Shown here piece by piece: positions 42,512-51,707 of a stretch of DNA of 64,000 nucleotides (position 1 is its first letter; each line of letters begins with the position of its first letter). The DNA comes from JAHEEL01 sp963785245 (lineage in GTDB: Bacteria; Actinomycetota; Acidimicrobiia; Spongiisociales; UBA5794), in contig CAWAUO010000005.1 of the NCBI GenBank assembly GCA_963785245.1, positions 62,001 through 126,000 of the forward strand, given 5' to 3'. A program made the translations under genes and the position numbers. A model generated the notes under the pieces. The model had not been told where the DNA came from. It saw only the letters and a list, made by a program, of their open reading frames with translations, and searched no databases.

Positions 42512-44791
42512 CTAGTGGGCGAGCAACACGGGGAAGTCGTGTGCTTCCATCGGCGGCGGCTCTCCGGTGAAACGCTCCACTTGGACGAGACAGGTCTGAG
42601 CGCTCGGGCCCTGGGCGAGTTGCGAGGTGCCGACGTCGCGGGTCAGAACGTTGGGGTTGCCGCTCCGGTCGAGACCATCGGGTCCGACCGGGTCCCACCA
42701 CGCACCGGTCGGCAACTGGACAACTCGCTCGATGAGATCGTCCCGGATCGTGACGCTAGCCAGCGTGGCACCACGGTCGTTGAAGACCCGGACAAGATCT
42801 CCGTGGATCAAGCCGCGTTCGGCAGCATCGCCGGGGTGCATCCCTACCTGTTCGCGTCCGTCGACCTTCGCATTGAGGCTCGTCTCTCCGTGGTCCCACT
42901 GCGAGTGCAGCCTCGTCTTCGGCTGGTTCGAGATCAGGTGGAGCGGGTACTCGGTGGCGTTGCCGATCCATTCCTCCGGTTCGATCCAGGTCGGATGTGG
43001 CGGGCAGGTGGAGTAGCCGAATCCGGCGACTGCTTCCGAGTACAACTCGATCTTGCCGGACGGCGTCGAAAGCGGTGATCCCTCCGGGTCTGCGACGAAC
43101 GCCGCGAGCGTCGATTCGGCCGGCGGAATCCAGCCATCGGGAATCTGGAAGTGGCCAAGCCCGCGGAGTTCATCGAGGGTCGGGAAATCGCGGTGGTGAG
43201 CGTGGAAGCGTTCGTAGAGGTGCTCGATCCACTCCGCACCGGTACGACCCTCGGTGAAGCGGTCCTCCGCACCGAGTCGGCGCGACAGGCCGGCGAAGAT
43301 GTCGTAGTCATTGCGGGCGTCGCCGACCGGATCGATGACTTGCTCCATCCAGAAGATGAAGTCGTCCGTCGTGCTTCCGCCCACATCGTTCCGTTCGAGG
43401 GTTGTCGTCGCGGGAAGAACGACATCGGCGCGTCGGGCGAGGGCGTTCCAGAACGGCTCGTGAACGACGACGGTGTCCGGGATCTGCCAGGCCCGTGCGA
43501 GTCGGTTGAGGTTCTGGTGGTGATGGAATGGGTTCCCACCGGCCCAGTAAACGAGACGGGTCTCCGGATAGGTGAGGCGGCGTCCGTCGTAGTCGAAGTC
43601 CTCGCCACCGTGGAGGAGCAAGTCCGAGATCCGGGCCACCGGGATGAAGTTGGAGACGGCGTTGCTGCCCTGGGGGAGTCGGGGGAGTTCGTGGTAGCCG
43701 ACCCCGTGCCCGACGAGGCCCACGGCTCCGTAGCCGAATCCGATCCCGCCGCCCGGCTGGCCGATCTGACCGAGCATGGCCGCCAGCGCACTCGCCGCCC
43801 AGTAGGGCTGCTCCCCATGGTCCGACCGCTGAACCGACCAGCTCACGGTCACGAGTGTGCGGGCCCGGGCCATCTCGGCGGCAAGCGACCGGATGCGGTC
43901 CGCTTCGACTCCTGAGATATCGGACGCCCACTCCGCCGACTTCGGGATGCCGTCAGTCTCGCCGAGCAGGTAGGAACGGAAGCGGTCCCATCCGACGCAG
44001 GCGCGCGCTAGGAACGACTCATCATGGTCACCAGAGACCAGCAGGCTGTGGGAGAGGCCGAGCATCACGGCGGCATCGGTATTCGGACGCATCGGTAGCC
44101 ACTCCGATTCGATCAGGTCCTCCCGTAGTGGTGAGAAGTTGACGAATCGGACGCCCCGGTCGCGGCAGGTCTCGAGGCGGCTGGAGAGCAGGTGCCGACC
44201 CTGGCCGCCGTAGCTGACCTGGCTGTTCTTGATCGGCATGCCGCCGAAGCTGACGACGAGCTCGGTGTCCTCGGCGATCTCAGCGAACTGTGGTTGCTCG
44301 TCGACCAGGTCGTCGAACGAGATCCCGAAGACGTGGGGCGTGATCACGATCCCTGCAGCGATGGAGTAGTTGTCGGCCGAGGACGTGTAGCCGCCGATGG
44401 AGTTGAGGAACCGATGAACCTGACCGACGGCGTGGTGGAATCGGCCGGCACTGGCCCAGCCGTAGCTGCCGCCGTAGATCGCTTGGTTCCCGAACTCGGT
44501 TCGCACGCGTTCGAGTTCCACGGCCACCATGTCGAGAGCGACATCCCAGTCGACCTCGACGAACGGCTCGTATCCGCGGCGGTCGTTGTTCGAGCCCGGA
44601 CCGTTGCGGTACCAGCTCTCGCGAATCGATGGCCGAGCGACACGGCTGCGGCGTACGGCCTTGAGGGACTGGCCGATGGGGGACGGGTCCGGGTCCTTGG
44701 CGAACGGGTGAACCGCAGTGATCTCAGTGCCGTCGGTCTCGACGTCGTAGGCACCCCAGTTTGTCAGTGTCAGATGTCGTGTTGTGGGCAT
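42512..44791 (-). CDS. Molybdopterin oxidoreductase, BisC/TMAO-reductase type
   Basis: A 759-residue molybdoenzyme of the DMSO reductase family, with bis-MGD cofactor. The Mo ligand is Ser114 in YGGSYGWASAGRFHHA, the DMSOR/BisC-type Ser. No Tat signal and no N-terminal 4Fe-4S cysteines are present, so it is a cytosolic BisC-like enzyme (biotin sulfoxide, methionine sulfoxide or similar S/N-oxides). Further MGD contacts are in GGNPFHHHQNLNRLARAW and in the C-terminal SNQPKTRLHSQWDHGETSLN. GGGGAGG precedes ATG 44791, with TAGGGT further upstream. No MGD-synthesis genes are nearby. Confidence 0.88.
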   Translation of the reverse strand: MPTTRHLTLTNWGAYDVETDGTEITAVHPFAKDPDPSPIGQSLKAVRRSRVARPSIRESWYRNGPGSNNDRRGYEPFVEVDWDVALDMVAVELERVRTEFGNQAIYGGSYGWASAGRFHHAVGQVHRFLNSIGGYTSSADNYSIAAGIVITPHVFGISFDDLVDEQPQFAEIAEDTELVVSFGGMPIKNSQVSYGGQGRHLLSSRLETCRDRGVRFVNFSPLREDLIESEWLPMRPNTDAAVMLGLSHSLLVSGDHDESFLARACVGWDRFRSYLLGETDGIPKSAEWASDISGVEADRIRSLAAEMARARTLVTVSWSVQRSDHGEQPYWAASALAAMLGQIGQPGGGIGFGYGAVGLVGHGVGYHELPRLPQGSNAVSNFIPVARISDLLLHGGEDFDYDGRRLTYPETRLVYWAGGNPFHHHQNLNRLARAWQIPDTVVVHEPFWNALARRADVVLPATTTLERNDVGGSTTDDFIFWMEQVIDPVGDARNDYDIFAGLSRRLGAEDRFTEGRTGAEWIEHLYERFHAHHRDFPTLDELRGLGHFQIPDGWIPPAESTLAAFVADPEGSPLSTPSGKIELYSEAVAGFGYSTCPPHPTWIEPEEWIGNATEYPLHLISNQPKTRLHSQWDHGETSLNAKVDGREQVGMHPGDAAERGLIHGDLVRVFNDRGATLASVTIRDDLIERVVQLPTGAWWDPVGPDGLDRSGNPNVLTRDVGTSQLAQGPSAQTCLVQVERFTGEPPPMEAHDFPVLLAH

Positions 44792-44960
44792 CGTCCTCCC
44801 CGGTCCACGCGAACCCTAGTGATGGCGGGTGGCCACTCCGGATGCCATGCGTGGCTGAGCTGCGGCCGTCGAACGCGGCCGCACGCGCCCTGCTCTCGGA
44901 CGATTCGGTGCCCATGGCGCATACGGCAACGGTGATGGGCGGGCGGACCCGCCGGAAGCG

Positions 44961-45554
44961 CTAGCTCCCCTCGTCGTCACCGGCGAGGATCCGGTAGACA
45001 TCTCTCCTGGTCCGCTCGAGGATCGCTTTCGCCCTGGCGATCTGAGCCCCGGACCCGGAGCGGGCGACCTCCATGACAGCGGCGCCAACCTGGAATCCAA
45101 GCTCGCGCAGTTCGAACAGTCCGTCTTCGTCGGTGTCAGAACCGAAGCGTTCCCACGGGGGAGCGTCTTCGGCGAACTCGATCTTGGCGTATCCGTCCTC
45201 GGTGAGGCGATACACCTTCTTCCCGTCTTGATCCGTCGTTTCGATGAGTCCTTCATCACTGAGCTGCTGGAGTGTGGGGTAGATGGAGCCCGGGCTTGGC
45301 TGCCACATTCCGCTGCTGCGCTCCGAGAGTTCTTGCATGATCTGATAGCCATGCATGGGCTCTTCGGCGAGCAAATGGAGAATGGCGGCGCGAACGTCGC
45401 CGCGGCCTACCTTCGGCTTGCCGGGGAAGAACGGTGCGGATCCCATGGGGAATCCACCGCGGCGGCCGTGGCTCTTCCTGTGCTTGTGGTGGCCGGACGC
45501 CATCGCCATGCGGCGGCGGACAACGGGCCACGGGGGTGTCAATGCGTATGACAT
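44961..45554 (-). CDS. PadR-family transcriptional regulator
   Basis: A 197-residue regulator. After a His/Arg-rich N-terminal tail, the winged helix begins VGRGDVRAAILHLLAEEPMH with the helices GYQIMQELSERSSGMWQPSP (recognition helix precursor) and GSIYPTLQQLSDEGLIETTD, then the wing GKKVYRLTEDGYAKIE. The C-terminal Vir-like dimer domain follows. AAAGGAG is six to seven bases before ATG 45554. Its promoter carries a perfect palindrome, so it is likely autoregulated. The BisC gene follows on its strand 169 bases away and may be a target. Confidence 0.9.
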   Translation of the reverse strand: MSYALTPPWPVVRRRMAMASGHHKHRKSHGRRGGFPMGSAPFFPGKPKVGRGDVRAAILHLLAEEPMHGYQIMQELSERSSGMWQPSPGSIYPTLQQLSDEGLIETTDQDGKKVYRLTEDGYAKIEFAEDAPPWERFGSDTDEDGLFELRELGFQVGAAVMEVARSGSGAQIARAKAILERTRRDVYRILAGDDEGS

Positions 45555-45584
45555 CGGTCTCCTTTCGAGAACTTTCAATACTAT

Positions 45585-45602
45585 ATCACGATATATCGTG
45601 AT
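45585..45602. promoter_or_regulatory. PadR operator, perfect 18-bp palindrome
   Basis: ATCACGATATATCGTGAT is a perfect palindrome upstream of padR. On the reverse strand TATAGT immediately downstream is a good -10 hexamer, giving a short leader with AAAGGAG before ATG 45554. The site would be covered by a PadR dimer and block the promoter. Confidence 0.75.
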
Positions 45603-45678
45603 GTGTCAACCCATGTCCTGTCCCTGCGGCGTCAGCGCCGATCGCGTAGGGTGGGCTGGAGCGCTACCGGGAGGCGGC

Positions 45679-46041
45679 ATGGCGAACGAATGGACGCTCA
45701 ACTACCTGCCATCCGACGGCGGACGCCTGACGGGGCGTCTCAGCGTCGGACCCGAGGATGTGCGGTTCTCCGCGCTCTACGACTCGTCGAACAGCGAGAT
45801 CGTCAAGGGGATTACCGGGGCCCTCGGCGCGTACGCCGTGTCGGGTGGTCACGCGTCCTACGTTCACAATTCGGGCACTGAATTCGAAGTGGTTCTCCCG
45901 AAAACCGAGATCACGTCCGCTGTACGGGCCAAGAAGGGAATGATGAAACGGGCCGTCATCACCATGGCGGACGGCAGCGAGTTCGTGTTCGACTACGGCA
46001 TGCTGTCGACGAAGAAGCTCGTTGCGGCTATCAACGGCTAG
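45679..46041 (+). CDS. Small beta-rich protein (PH/GRAM-like), hypothetical
   Basis: A 120-residue protein with alternating strands (TLNYLPSDGGRLTGRLSVGP; EFEVVLPKTEITSAVRAKKG; RAVITMADGSEFVFDYG) and a C-terminal helix STKKLVAAING. The layout fits the PH/GRAM-like domains of small actinobacterial proteins. GGGAGG seven bases upstream fixes ATG 45679. It is monocistronic downstream of the divergent padR promoter. No function assigned. Confidence 0.7.
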   Translation: MANEWTLNYLPSDGGRLTGRLSVGPEDVRFSALYDSSNSEIVKGITGALGAYAVSGGHASYVHNSGTEFEVVLPKTEITSAVRAKKGMMKRAVITMADGSEFVFDYGMLSTKKLVAAING

Positions 46042-46183
46042 CGCGCCGGCCACTCGATCTGGACGTATCTGACGAAGCGTTGGTCGTCGTTCTTGCCCCG
46101 CACGGCGTTCGCGTCTTCTGATCGCCTGTGATCGTGTGCCGTCGCCATGTGCACTGGGCGGCGCTCAGAAGGAAGGCACTGAG

Positions 46184-46537
46184 GTGGTTCAGGGGCAGCC
46201 GGCACCGGGCGCACGCGTAGTTGACGGGCAACTGTCGGCGATTCGCAGAACCGCGGGTGCCCTCGGTGTTGCGCTCATTGCGCTCAACGCCCTTGACCGC
46301 TTCGTGACGAACCTCATCATCGATCGATTCGGTGACATCAGGGTGAACCCTGTGATGGCACCGATGATCGGCACTCCTTCCGCGATGCTCGTGAAGGTCG
46401 GTATCTGCGTCGTGGTCCTCGCTCTCACGACCCGTATCATGTCGCCACGAATGGCGACCGGCCTGCGGATGGCCGTAGCGGTGTACATGATCGTCGCCAC
46501 CGCGACCGTCGGCCAGGACGCCGACCTGGTGTCCTAG
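46184..46537 (+). CDS. Small membrane protein (DUF5658-like), hypothetical
   Basis: A 117-residue protein with three or four TM helices: GALGVALIALNALDRFVTNL, then a NPVMAPMIGTPSAMLVKVGI segment and two further helices. An N-P motif after a short loop is seen in DUF5658-type proteins. GTG 46184 with AAGGAAG about eight bases upstream is preferred over the longer frame. Role unknown. Confidence 0.65.
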   Translation: MVQGQPAPGARVVDGQLSAIRRTAGALGVALIALNALDRFVTNLIIDRFGDIRVNPVMAPMIGTPSAMLVKVGICVVVLALTTRIMSPRMATGLRMAVAVYMIVATATVGQDADLVS

Positions 46538-46582
46538 GGCGCGACCTTCGTCGTTCCTGTCGGGGAGTGGCGCCCGCAGACG

Positions 46583-47572
46583 CTACCGGCCGAGGATCGA
46601 TTCGATGTCGGCCATCTGCCCGCGGGACAGTGGACCGAACGCCATGGCGCCGGCATTCTCCCTCACCTGCTCGCGAGTCTTGAAGCCCGGAATCGGGATC
46701 GTGACGTCGCTGCGTCCCCACAGCCATGCGATCGCGCCTTGCGACAGCGTTCTGCCGTCGCTCGTGAGTACGTCGCGGACGGAGTCGAGTGCCTCGATCC
46801 ACCGCTGGGCAGGCCGGCCGTCTTCGAGTCCGGGGAACCACTGGGCGCTGCCGCGGACGTCGTCGTCACTGAATTGGGTGTCGGCTGTGAACTTGCCGGT
46901 CAGGATTCCCATCCCGAGTGGACTCCGGTTCACACTTGCGAGACCCATCTCCTCGCAGAGAGCGAGAAGCTCGAGGTTTCCGTCGAAGACGCTGAGCTGC
47001 TGTTGCACGGCCGCACAGCCGGGACCATCGGAGAATGCGGCCGCCGCGTCGGTGCGATCGGTGCTCCACCCGTACGCCCTGATCTTCCCCTCGGCCACGA
47101 ACCGTTCGAGTTCGTCTCGTACCGGGAGTGATCGATCGATTGTGAGTCCGCCGGGGTGCAACTGGTAGAGGTCGATGTAGTCGGTGCCCAGGTTGGCGAG
47201 GCTGGTCTCGAGGTCCTCGCGCATGTGGGGGACCACGTCGCTTGCCTCCTCGGAGACGCCGTAGCACGTCACGTTCTTGGCCTCGGCGTGGACGCGATGG
47301 CCGAATTTCGTGGCAATTACGACCCGGTCTCGTCGCCCAGCGAGGGCCGACCCGAGAATCCGCTCGCTGTGGCCGCAGCCGTAGTTGGCTGCCGTGTCGA
47401 AGAACGTGGCTCCAAGATCGATGGCCTCTTGGATCGCGAGGGTGGACTCATGGTCGTCGACGGCACTCCAACCCGCCGCGTTTCCGTCGAACGTCCAGAC
47501 GCCGCCAATGGCCCAGCAGCCCATACCAACGGCGGAGACCTCGATGCCGCTCCTCCCGAGGGTTCGTTTCAT
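46583..47572 (-). CDS. Aldo/keto reductase
   Basis: A 329-residue TIM-barrel NADPH-dependent oxidoreductase. The tetrad is Asp59/Tyr64 (FDTAANYGCGHSE), Lys89 (VVIATKFG) and His139 (LYQLHPGG). The subfamily resembles IolS/YhdN-type reductases acting on carbonyl compounds. AGGAGGGCGAAGGC precedes ATG 47572. The next gene on the same strand is a nitroreductase. Substrate unknown. Confidence 0.92.
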   Translation of the reverse strand: MKRTLGRSGIEVSAVGMGCWAIGGVWTFDGNAAGWSAVDDHESTLAIQEAIDLGATFFDTAANYGCGHSERILGSALAGRRDRVVIATKFGHRVHAEAKNVTCYGVSEEASDVVPHMREDLETSLANLGTDYIDLYQLHPGGLTIDRSLPVRDELERFVAEGKIRAYGWSTDRTDAAAAFSDGPGCAAVQQQLSVFDGNLELLALCEEMGLASVNRSPLGMGILTGKFTADTQFSDDDVRGSAQWFPGLEDGRPAQRWIEALDSVRDVLTSDGRTLSQGAIAWLWGRSDVTIPIPGFKTREQVRENAGAMAFGPLSRGQMADIESILGR

Positions 47573-47656
47573 GCCTTCGCCCTCCTGTCGTGGTGTCGGT
47601 CGATTGTCGCGCGGATCTCGGCGCCTGCCCAGCCCGGGGTTATGGATCCTTGGTCC

Positions 47657-48355
47657 TCAACCGTCGTACTCGATCAGGATCTCATCGAGCGGCTTGCGTT
47701 CGAGCCGCGGCACCACCGAGTTCGGTTCCGGGTAGCCGATCGGAAAAAGGATGAACGGCCGTTCGTTTGCGGGCCGTGCGAGCAGTCTGGTGAGGAACGC
47801 CATGGGGCTCGGGGTGTGGGTGAGCGTGGCGAGTCCCATGGTGTGCAGCGACGCGATGAACATCCCGGCCGCGATCCCGACGGACTCTTTGACGTAGTAG
47901 TGTTTCTGGCGCTCGCCCTCGCTGTCGACCCCGTATCGTTGCTCAAAGAGGACCACGATCCACGGTGCGAGTTCGAGGTACTGCTTCTGCCACGAGGTGC
48001 CCAGGCGGGCGATCTCGTCTTTCCAGTCATCGGGCATCCGCCCCTCGAGGTAGTTCGTTCGCTCCTCTTCCTCGGCGGCGAGACGGATCCTGCTCTTCGT
48101 CTCGGGATCGCCGACGACGACGAAGGTCCACGGCTGTTGGTGGGCGCCGGACGGTGCGGTCCCGGCCGTGCGGATCGCAGTCTCGATCAGGTCCCGCGGA
48201 ACGGGTTCGGCGCTGAACGTCCGGATCGACCGGCGTTGGGCCATCGCCTCGTAGAACGCGGTTCCTCGTTCGCGCATCTCGTCCTCGGAGAGGCGGCTCG
48301 GGCCATACGGGACGAAGTCCCCGCCGGTGGTGTAGGGGTAGTGGTCCTGGGTCAC
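47657..48355 (-). CDS. Nitroreductase family protein (iodotyrosine-deiodinase-like)
   Basis: A 232-residue FMN oxidoreductase. Landmarks are MAQRRSIRTFSAEPVPRDLI, the phosphate-contacting RTAGTAPSGAHQQPWTFVVV, and GLATLTHTPSPM near residue 180. The branch resembles iodotyrosine deiodinase/BluB-like nitroreductases; the reaction may be ring reduction or dehalogenation, but this is unproven. GTG 48355 is taken as start; the frame continues upstream to ATG 48415 without support. It lies 84 bases before the aldo/keto reductase gene on the same strand. Confidence 0.85.
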   Translation of the reverse strand: MTQDHYPYTTGGDFVPYGPSRLSEDEMRERGTAFYEAMAQRRSIRTFSAEPVPRDLIETAIRTAGTAPSGAHQQPWTFVVVGDPETKSRIRLAAEEEERTNYLEGRMPDDWKDEIARLGTSWQKQYLELAPWIVVLFEQRYGVDSEGERQKHYYVKESVGIAAGMFIASLHTMGLATLTHTPSPMAFLTRLLARPANERPFILFPIGYPEPNSVVPRLERKPLDEILIEYDG

Positions 48356-48501
48356 GGCTGCCTGCTCGCTTCTGTCGTGGTTCGATCGTCGGCGTGTTCG
48401 CCTCGATGATGCCATGCGTGCGGGCGTGACGGGTCGGGTGCCGGTGGTCCGCGGCCAGTCTGCATCGTCGTAGGATCGGGAGATCAGTCGAGGAGGGTTC
48501 T

Positions 48502-48888
48502 GTGGGCATCGTGGTGCCGGTTCTTCTGATTGCCATGGGCATCGCGATGGCGGCGATCTGGACCAAGGACATCCTCAGCGGCGACCAGGTCGACATCTCC
48601 GTTGCGATCCTTGTGGCCAGGGACCCGGAGGACGGAACCCTGTTCTGGCCACACTGGCTCGCGGAGTACGGCACCGCAATTCTGCTCGTGGTCGGTGGGC
48701 TTGCCCTGCTCGCCGACGCGAGTTGGGCGCCGGTGATTGCCACCGCCGGGACCGGTGCGCTGCTCTACACGTCGATGAACTCCCTCGGGTGGGCGTTGGC
48801 GCGCCGCGAGCGTCGGGCATATGCGGTTCCGATGCTCGCCGGATTGGTGGTCGGCCTTGTGTCGACTACGTATTTGCTCGTGCGCTAG
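48502..48888 (+). CDS. Four-TM membrane protein, hypothetical
   Basis: A 128-residue protein with four TM helices (IVVPVLLIAMGIAMAAIWTK; EYGTAILLVVGGLALLADAS; WAPVIATAGTGALLYTSMNS; MLAGLVVGLVSTTYLLV). The start is GTG 48502 with GAGGAGGG seven bases upstream. The family is not recognised. It diverges from the nitroreductase gene and precedes a co-directional unknown gene by 71 bases. Confidence 0.7.
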   Translation: MGIVVPVLLIAMGIAMAAIWTKDILSGDQVDISVAILVARDPEDGTLFWPHWLAEYGTAILLVVGGLALLADASWAPVIATAGTGALLYTSMNSLGWALARRERRAYAVPMLAGLVVGLVSTTYLLVR

Positions 48889-48959
48889 CTGGAACACTCG
48901 CCGTCGCTGAAGGGCGTCCCCCTTCCCGACGAAGTCAACGGCGCGAGTAGGCTCAATCG

Positions 48960-49577
48960 ATGACCGACCTCACGCTCCCTCCATTCGATGCGATCGTGAC
49001 CCGCGAGGTTCGTTGGTTTCGCTCCGGTCCCATGCCGGTTTCGGTCACGGAATGGTTCGCCTCGGCTGTGGCGAACACCGAACGCGAGGAGCGTACCGAC
49101 TGGTACGACGCGGACTTCACGCGTGACGGCGTCGGCATGAAGCGGCGTGGCACCTCCACGATCGATGTGAAGTTTCGGGTGATGGGGAGCGATGCGGTCG
49201 ACATCGCCCCGCGGATGTCGGGCAGGATCGAAGACTGGCTCAAGACCAGCACTCCGGTCTCCGAGTCCTCGGACGACCGGGGCCACCACCACCTCGAGGT
49301 AGCGAAGAGCCTCGTGTCGCGGCGGTACGCAATTCCCGCGCCGGCAGAACCCATCACCGGCTGCGAGGCGGAGTTGGTGTCCATCGCCGTCGCCAGCCAG
49401 CGTGCTTGGGGCCTGTGCTTCGAGACGTTCGGCCGACCGGAGGCCCGGTTCGAGGCATTCGATACCGGGATTCGGATGTTCCTCGCAGACACGCCGCTCC
49501 CTGATGGCATGGCGTTCACGGTCGACGAGAGCTGTGGCTATCCGGATTGGATCGCCCGCCTGGCGCAGAGGGCATAG
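48960..49577 (+). CDS. Conserved hypothetical protein
   Basis: A 205-residue protein with no TM segments or signal peptide. The acid-rich, mixed strand/helix layout (IVTREVRWFRSGPMPVSVTE; TSTIDVKFRVMGSDAVDIAP; EDWLKTSTPVSESSDDRGHH) resembles a CYTH-like or triphosphate-tunnel fold but key K/E pairs cannot be placed. TAGGCT lies six bases before ATG 48960 and there is no ribosome binding site, so it is probably leaderless. Function unknown. Confidence 0.6.
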   Translation: MTDLTLPPFDAIVTREVRWFRSGPMPVSVTEWFASAVANTEREERTDWYDADFTRDGVGMKRRGTSTIDVKFRVMGSDAVDIAPRMSGRIEDWLKTSTPVSESSDDRGHHHLEVAKSLVSRRYAIPAPAEPITGCEAELVSIAVASQRAWGLCFETFGRPEARFEAFDTGIRMFLADTPLPDGMAFTVDESCGYPDWIARLAQRA

Positions 49578-49622
49578 TGCGCAGTCATCGGGAGAGTTCC
49601 CAGCGCGCGGTTGGTCCGCGGG

Positions 49623-50003
49623 TCACATACCGCCGGCGATGATCGCACAGCAGATGGCGATGGCGGTCGAGACCGGTGCCCAGATGCGTTCGGGTTCGGA
49701 CTGCGACATCAGGTTGGCGACGGAGCCGACCGTGAAGATGGCAACGAGGAGCCACATCGTCCCGCTGTTGGCCGGGAGCCAATCGATGTCAACAAGACCC
49801 GTGGCGTTGAGCACGATGGTGATGATGCCCGGATAGATGATCAGGGCCGCGACAGTGCTGGCAAGCCGGAAGCCAGGTGGCGGCATACCGGAATACCGCC
49901 CGCCCGACGCAGCAGCACCGAATGGAGCCCCGAGAGCGAGTGCTGCTTGGAACACGGCCATGATCCCGAGCAGTACGCCGGCGACAACCGCTGCGATCTC
50001 CAT
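49623..50003 (-). CDS. Four-TM membrane protein, hypothetical
   Basis: A 126-residue membrane protein with four TM helices and a central loop with G-R-Y-S-G-M-P-P-P-G-F-R-L, typical of a small actinobacterial membrane family. ATG 50003 has TAGCGT seven bases upstream and no ribosome binding site, so it is probably leaderless. The upstream frame begins CPCAG and is not supported. Function unknown. Confidence 0.65.
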   Translation of the reverse strand: MEIAAVVAGVLLGIMAVFQAALALGAPFGAAASGGRYSGMPPPGFRLASTVAALIIYPGIITIVLNATGLVDIDWLPANSGTMWLLVAIFTVGSVANLMSQSEPERIWAPVSTAIAICCAIIAGGM

Positions 50004-50139
50004 GGGCGCGACGCTAACAATCTCGAGGTTCGCACCGGCACATGGGCACATGCGCCGGCGATCACGTGTCGCTCACAGATTCCGGTTTGGTCACGGATTC
50101 CGCGCGCCGATATGGAGAGAGCAGTCGTGGGAGAGATAG

Positions 50140-51174
50140 ATGGCTGACGATCGAGGCCGATTGTCATCGAGCGAGGACCTGCTGCGCGAGGCACGGCAAC
50201 GTGTTCTGGACGGCGAGCTCTATTCGGACGACCATCTCGAGCCGCCCGAGGACGACCCCGGAGGCTCGCACGAGGTCGTCGAGGACCGGTACGAGGCGGA
50301 GGATGACGGCGCGTTGTCTGGCGAGGACGATGGCCTCTCTGCGGTCGACATCGCCGAGCAGCTCGCCGAGGCGCGAGAGGCGGAGAAGCCTGCCGTCGAA
50401 GACGGTGGGGCGCCGTCGGAGTCTGAGTTGGAGGAACGTCCAAGCGTTGGGATGTCGTCGCTGCCCGACTGGGCGCTCGACGACGACCCGACTACCGATG
50501 GTTCCGGTGACGCTGATCCCGTGGCCGCCACGCCGTCGGGATCGCTCTCGGAACGGATCCGACTGCTCTCGGAGCAGCAGGAGCAACAGAACGAAGTGCT
50601 CACCCCGCCGCTGCAGACCCCGCCGCCTCCGGACGGAGACCGAGATCCATGGTCCACGCCGAGCCCGGAGTGGCAGTCGAGGCCGGAACCGACGCCACCG
50701 CGTTCCCCGGTCTCGTGGGTCAAGCCGGTGATCTCACTGGTCGTGTTCGCGGTGTTCGGCTTCGGGTTCGTTGCCGCTCAACTCGATGGCAGCGAACCGA
50801 TCGATCAGCTCTCGGTGGGGGACTGCTTCGATCCGGGAACGGCGTCCGAGGTCTACACCGTGCCGGTGGTCGACTGTGATGAGCTCCACGAGGCCGAGCT
50901 GTACGGCAAGGTCGAGATCGACGCATTCGGGGCGGAGTTCCCCGGGGACGACGAGATCTACGAATGGGTCAATGCCCGGTGCGAAGACCAGTTCTTCGCC
51001 TACGTCGGGGAGGAGTACTCCGGATCCCGCTACTGGATCGAGGTCTTCACCCCGACCGCGAATGGATGGGACGACGGCGACCGGACCGGGCTCTGCACCG
51101 TCGTGCTCGTCGATGAGAACCTCGATGTCAGGCCGGCCCTCGGAAGCGCGCGCAATTGGGGGACGAGCACGTAG
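50140..51174 (+). CDS. Septum-formation-like membrane protein
   Basis: A 344-residue, single-TM protein (TM about 193-213, ISLVVFAVFGFGFVAAQLD). The N-terminal cytosolic part (~1-190) is strongly acidic and low-complexity. The extracytoplasmic part holds the Septum_form domain (LSVGDCFDPG near 225, then VVDCDELHEAELYGKVEID, CEDQFFAYVG, and DGDRTGLCTVVL), with four cysteines likely paired in two disulfides. In relatives it is linked to cell division or envelope integrity. The start ATG 50140 follows GGGAGAGATAG. Location in the division apparatus is inferred. Confidence 0.75.
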   Translation: MADDRGRLSSSEDLLREARQRVLDGELYSDDHLEPPEDDPGGSHEVVEDRYEAEDDGALSGEDDGLSAVDIAEQLAEAREAEKPAVEDGGAPSESELEERPSVGMSSLPDWALDDDPTTDGSGDADPVAATPSGSLSERIRLLSEQQEQQNEVLTPPLQTPPPPDGDRDPWSTPSPEWQSRPEPTPPRSPVSWVKPVISLVVFAVFGFGFVAAQLDGSEPIDQLSVGDCFDPGTASEVYTVPVVDCDELHEAELYGKVEIDAFGAEFPGDDEIYEWVNARCEDQFFAYVGEEYSGSRYWIEVFTPTANGWDDGDRTGLCTVVLVDENLDVRPALGSARNWGTST

Positions 51175-51220
51175 AGATGCGATCGATCCGGACGGAGATC
51201 GCTCGCCGGATCTGACACGG

Positions 51221-51571
51221 CTACGACGCGTCGGCATCCTCAGCGTCGTCGGCGTTGCTGTCCACGGCTTCATCGACGGTATCCACCACGCCGGCGGCAT
51301 CTTCAGGAACGAGGGTCTCTGCGCTCTCCTCTGATGCATCCTCCGTAGGGTCGCTCGCTTCGGAGTCGTCGCTTGCGCCCTCTTTGTACGCAGTCTTGAC
51401 CTTCTCCACGCCTTCGTCGAGGGCGTCCGAGGCGGTGTTGACGGCCTCTTTGGTCTTCTCCCAGGCGTCCTTCCTGACGTCTGCGGTGCTGTCCCAGGCT
51501 TCCGCTGCCGCCTTCGTTGCCTTGTCGACGGATTCGGAGAGCGTGTCCATCCAGTTCTTCTTGTCGGCCAT
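51221..51571 (-). CDS. Acidic coiled-coil protein, hypothetical
   Basis: A 116-residue acidic protein. Residues 5-60 form an amphipathic helix (KNWMDTLSESVDKATKAAAE, then VRKDAWEKTKEAVNTASDAL) followed by an Asp/Glu-rich C-terminal tail. Such proteins resemble CsbD/late-embryogenesis-like stress proteins of actinobacteria. GAGGAGGTCGCCAG precedes ATG 51571. It ends convergent to the septum-formation-like gene. Function unknown. Confidence 0.65.
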   Translation of the reverse strand: MADKKNWMDTLSESVDKATKAAAEAWDSTADVRKDAWEKTKEAVNTASDALDEGVEKVKTAYKEGASDDSEASDPTEDASEESAETLVPEDAAGVVDTVDEAVDSNADDAEDADAS

Positions 51572-51707
51572 CTGGCGACCTCCTCGATGCACCGGGATTC
51601 GGTGTCGGTGCCCGCTCCACGATACTCCCGGGCACCGAGGGTCCGTTCTCCTGGGTAGGGCTACTATCGCCGCACCGCTTGTTCTCGCTGGAGGGTTGGG
51701 AGTTCTC

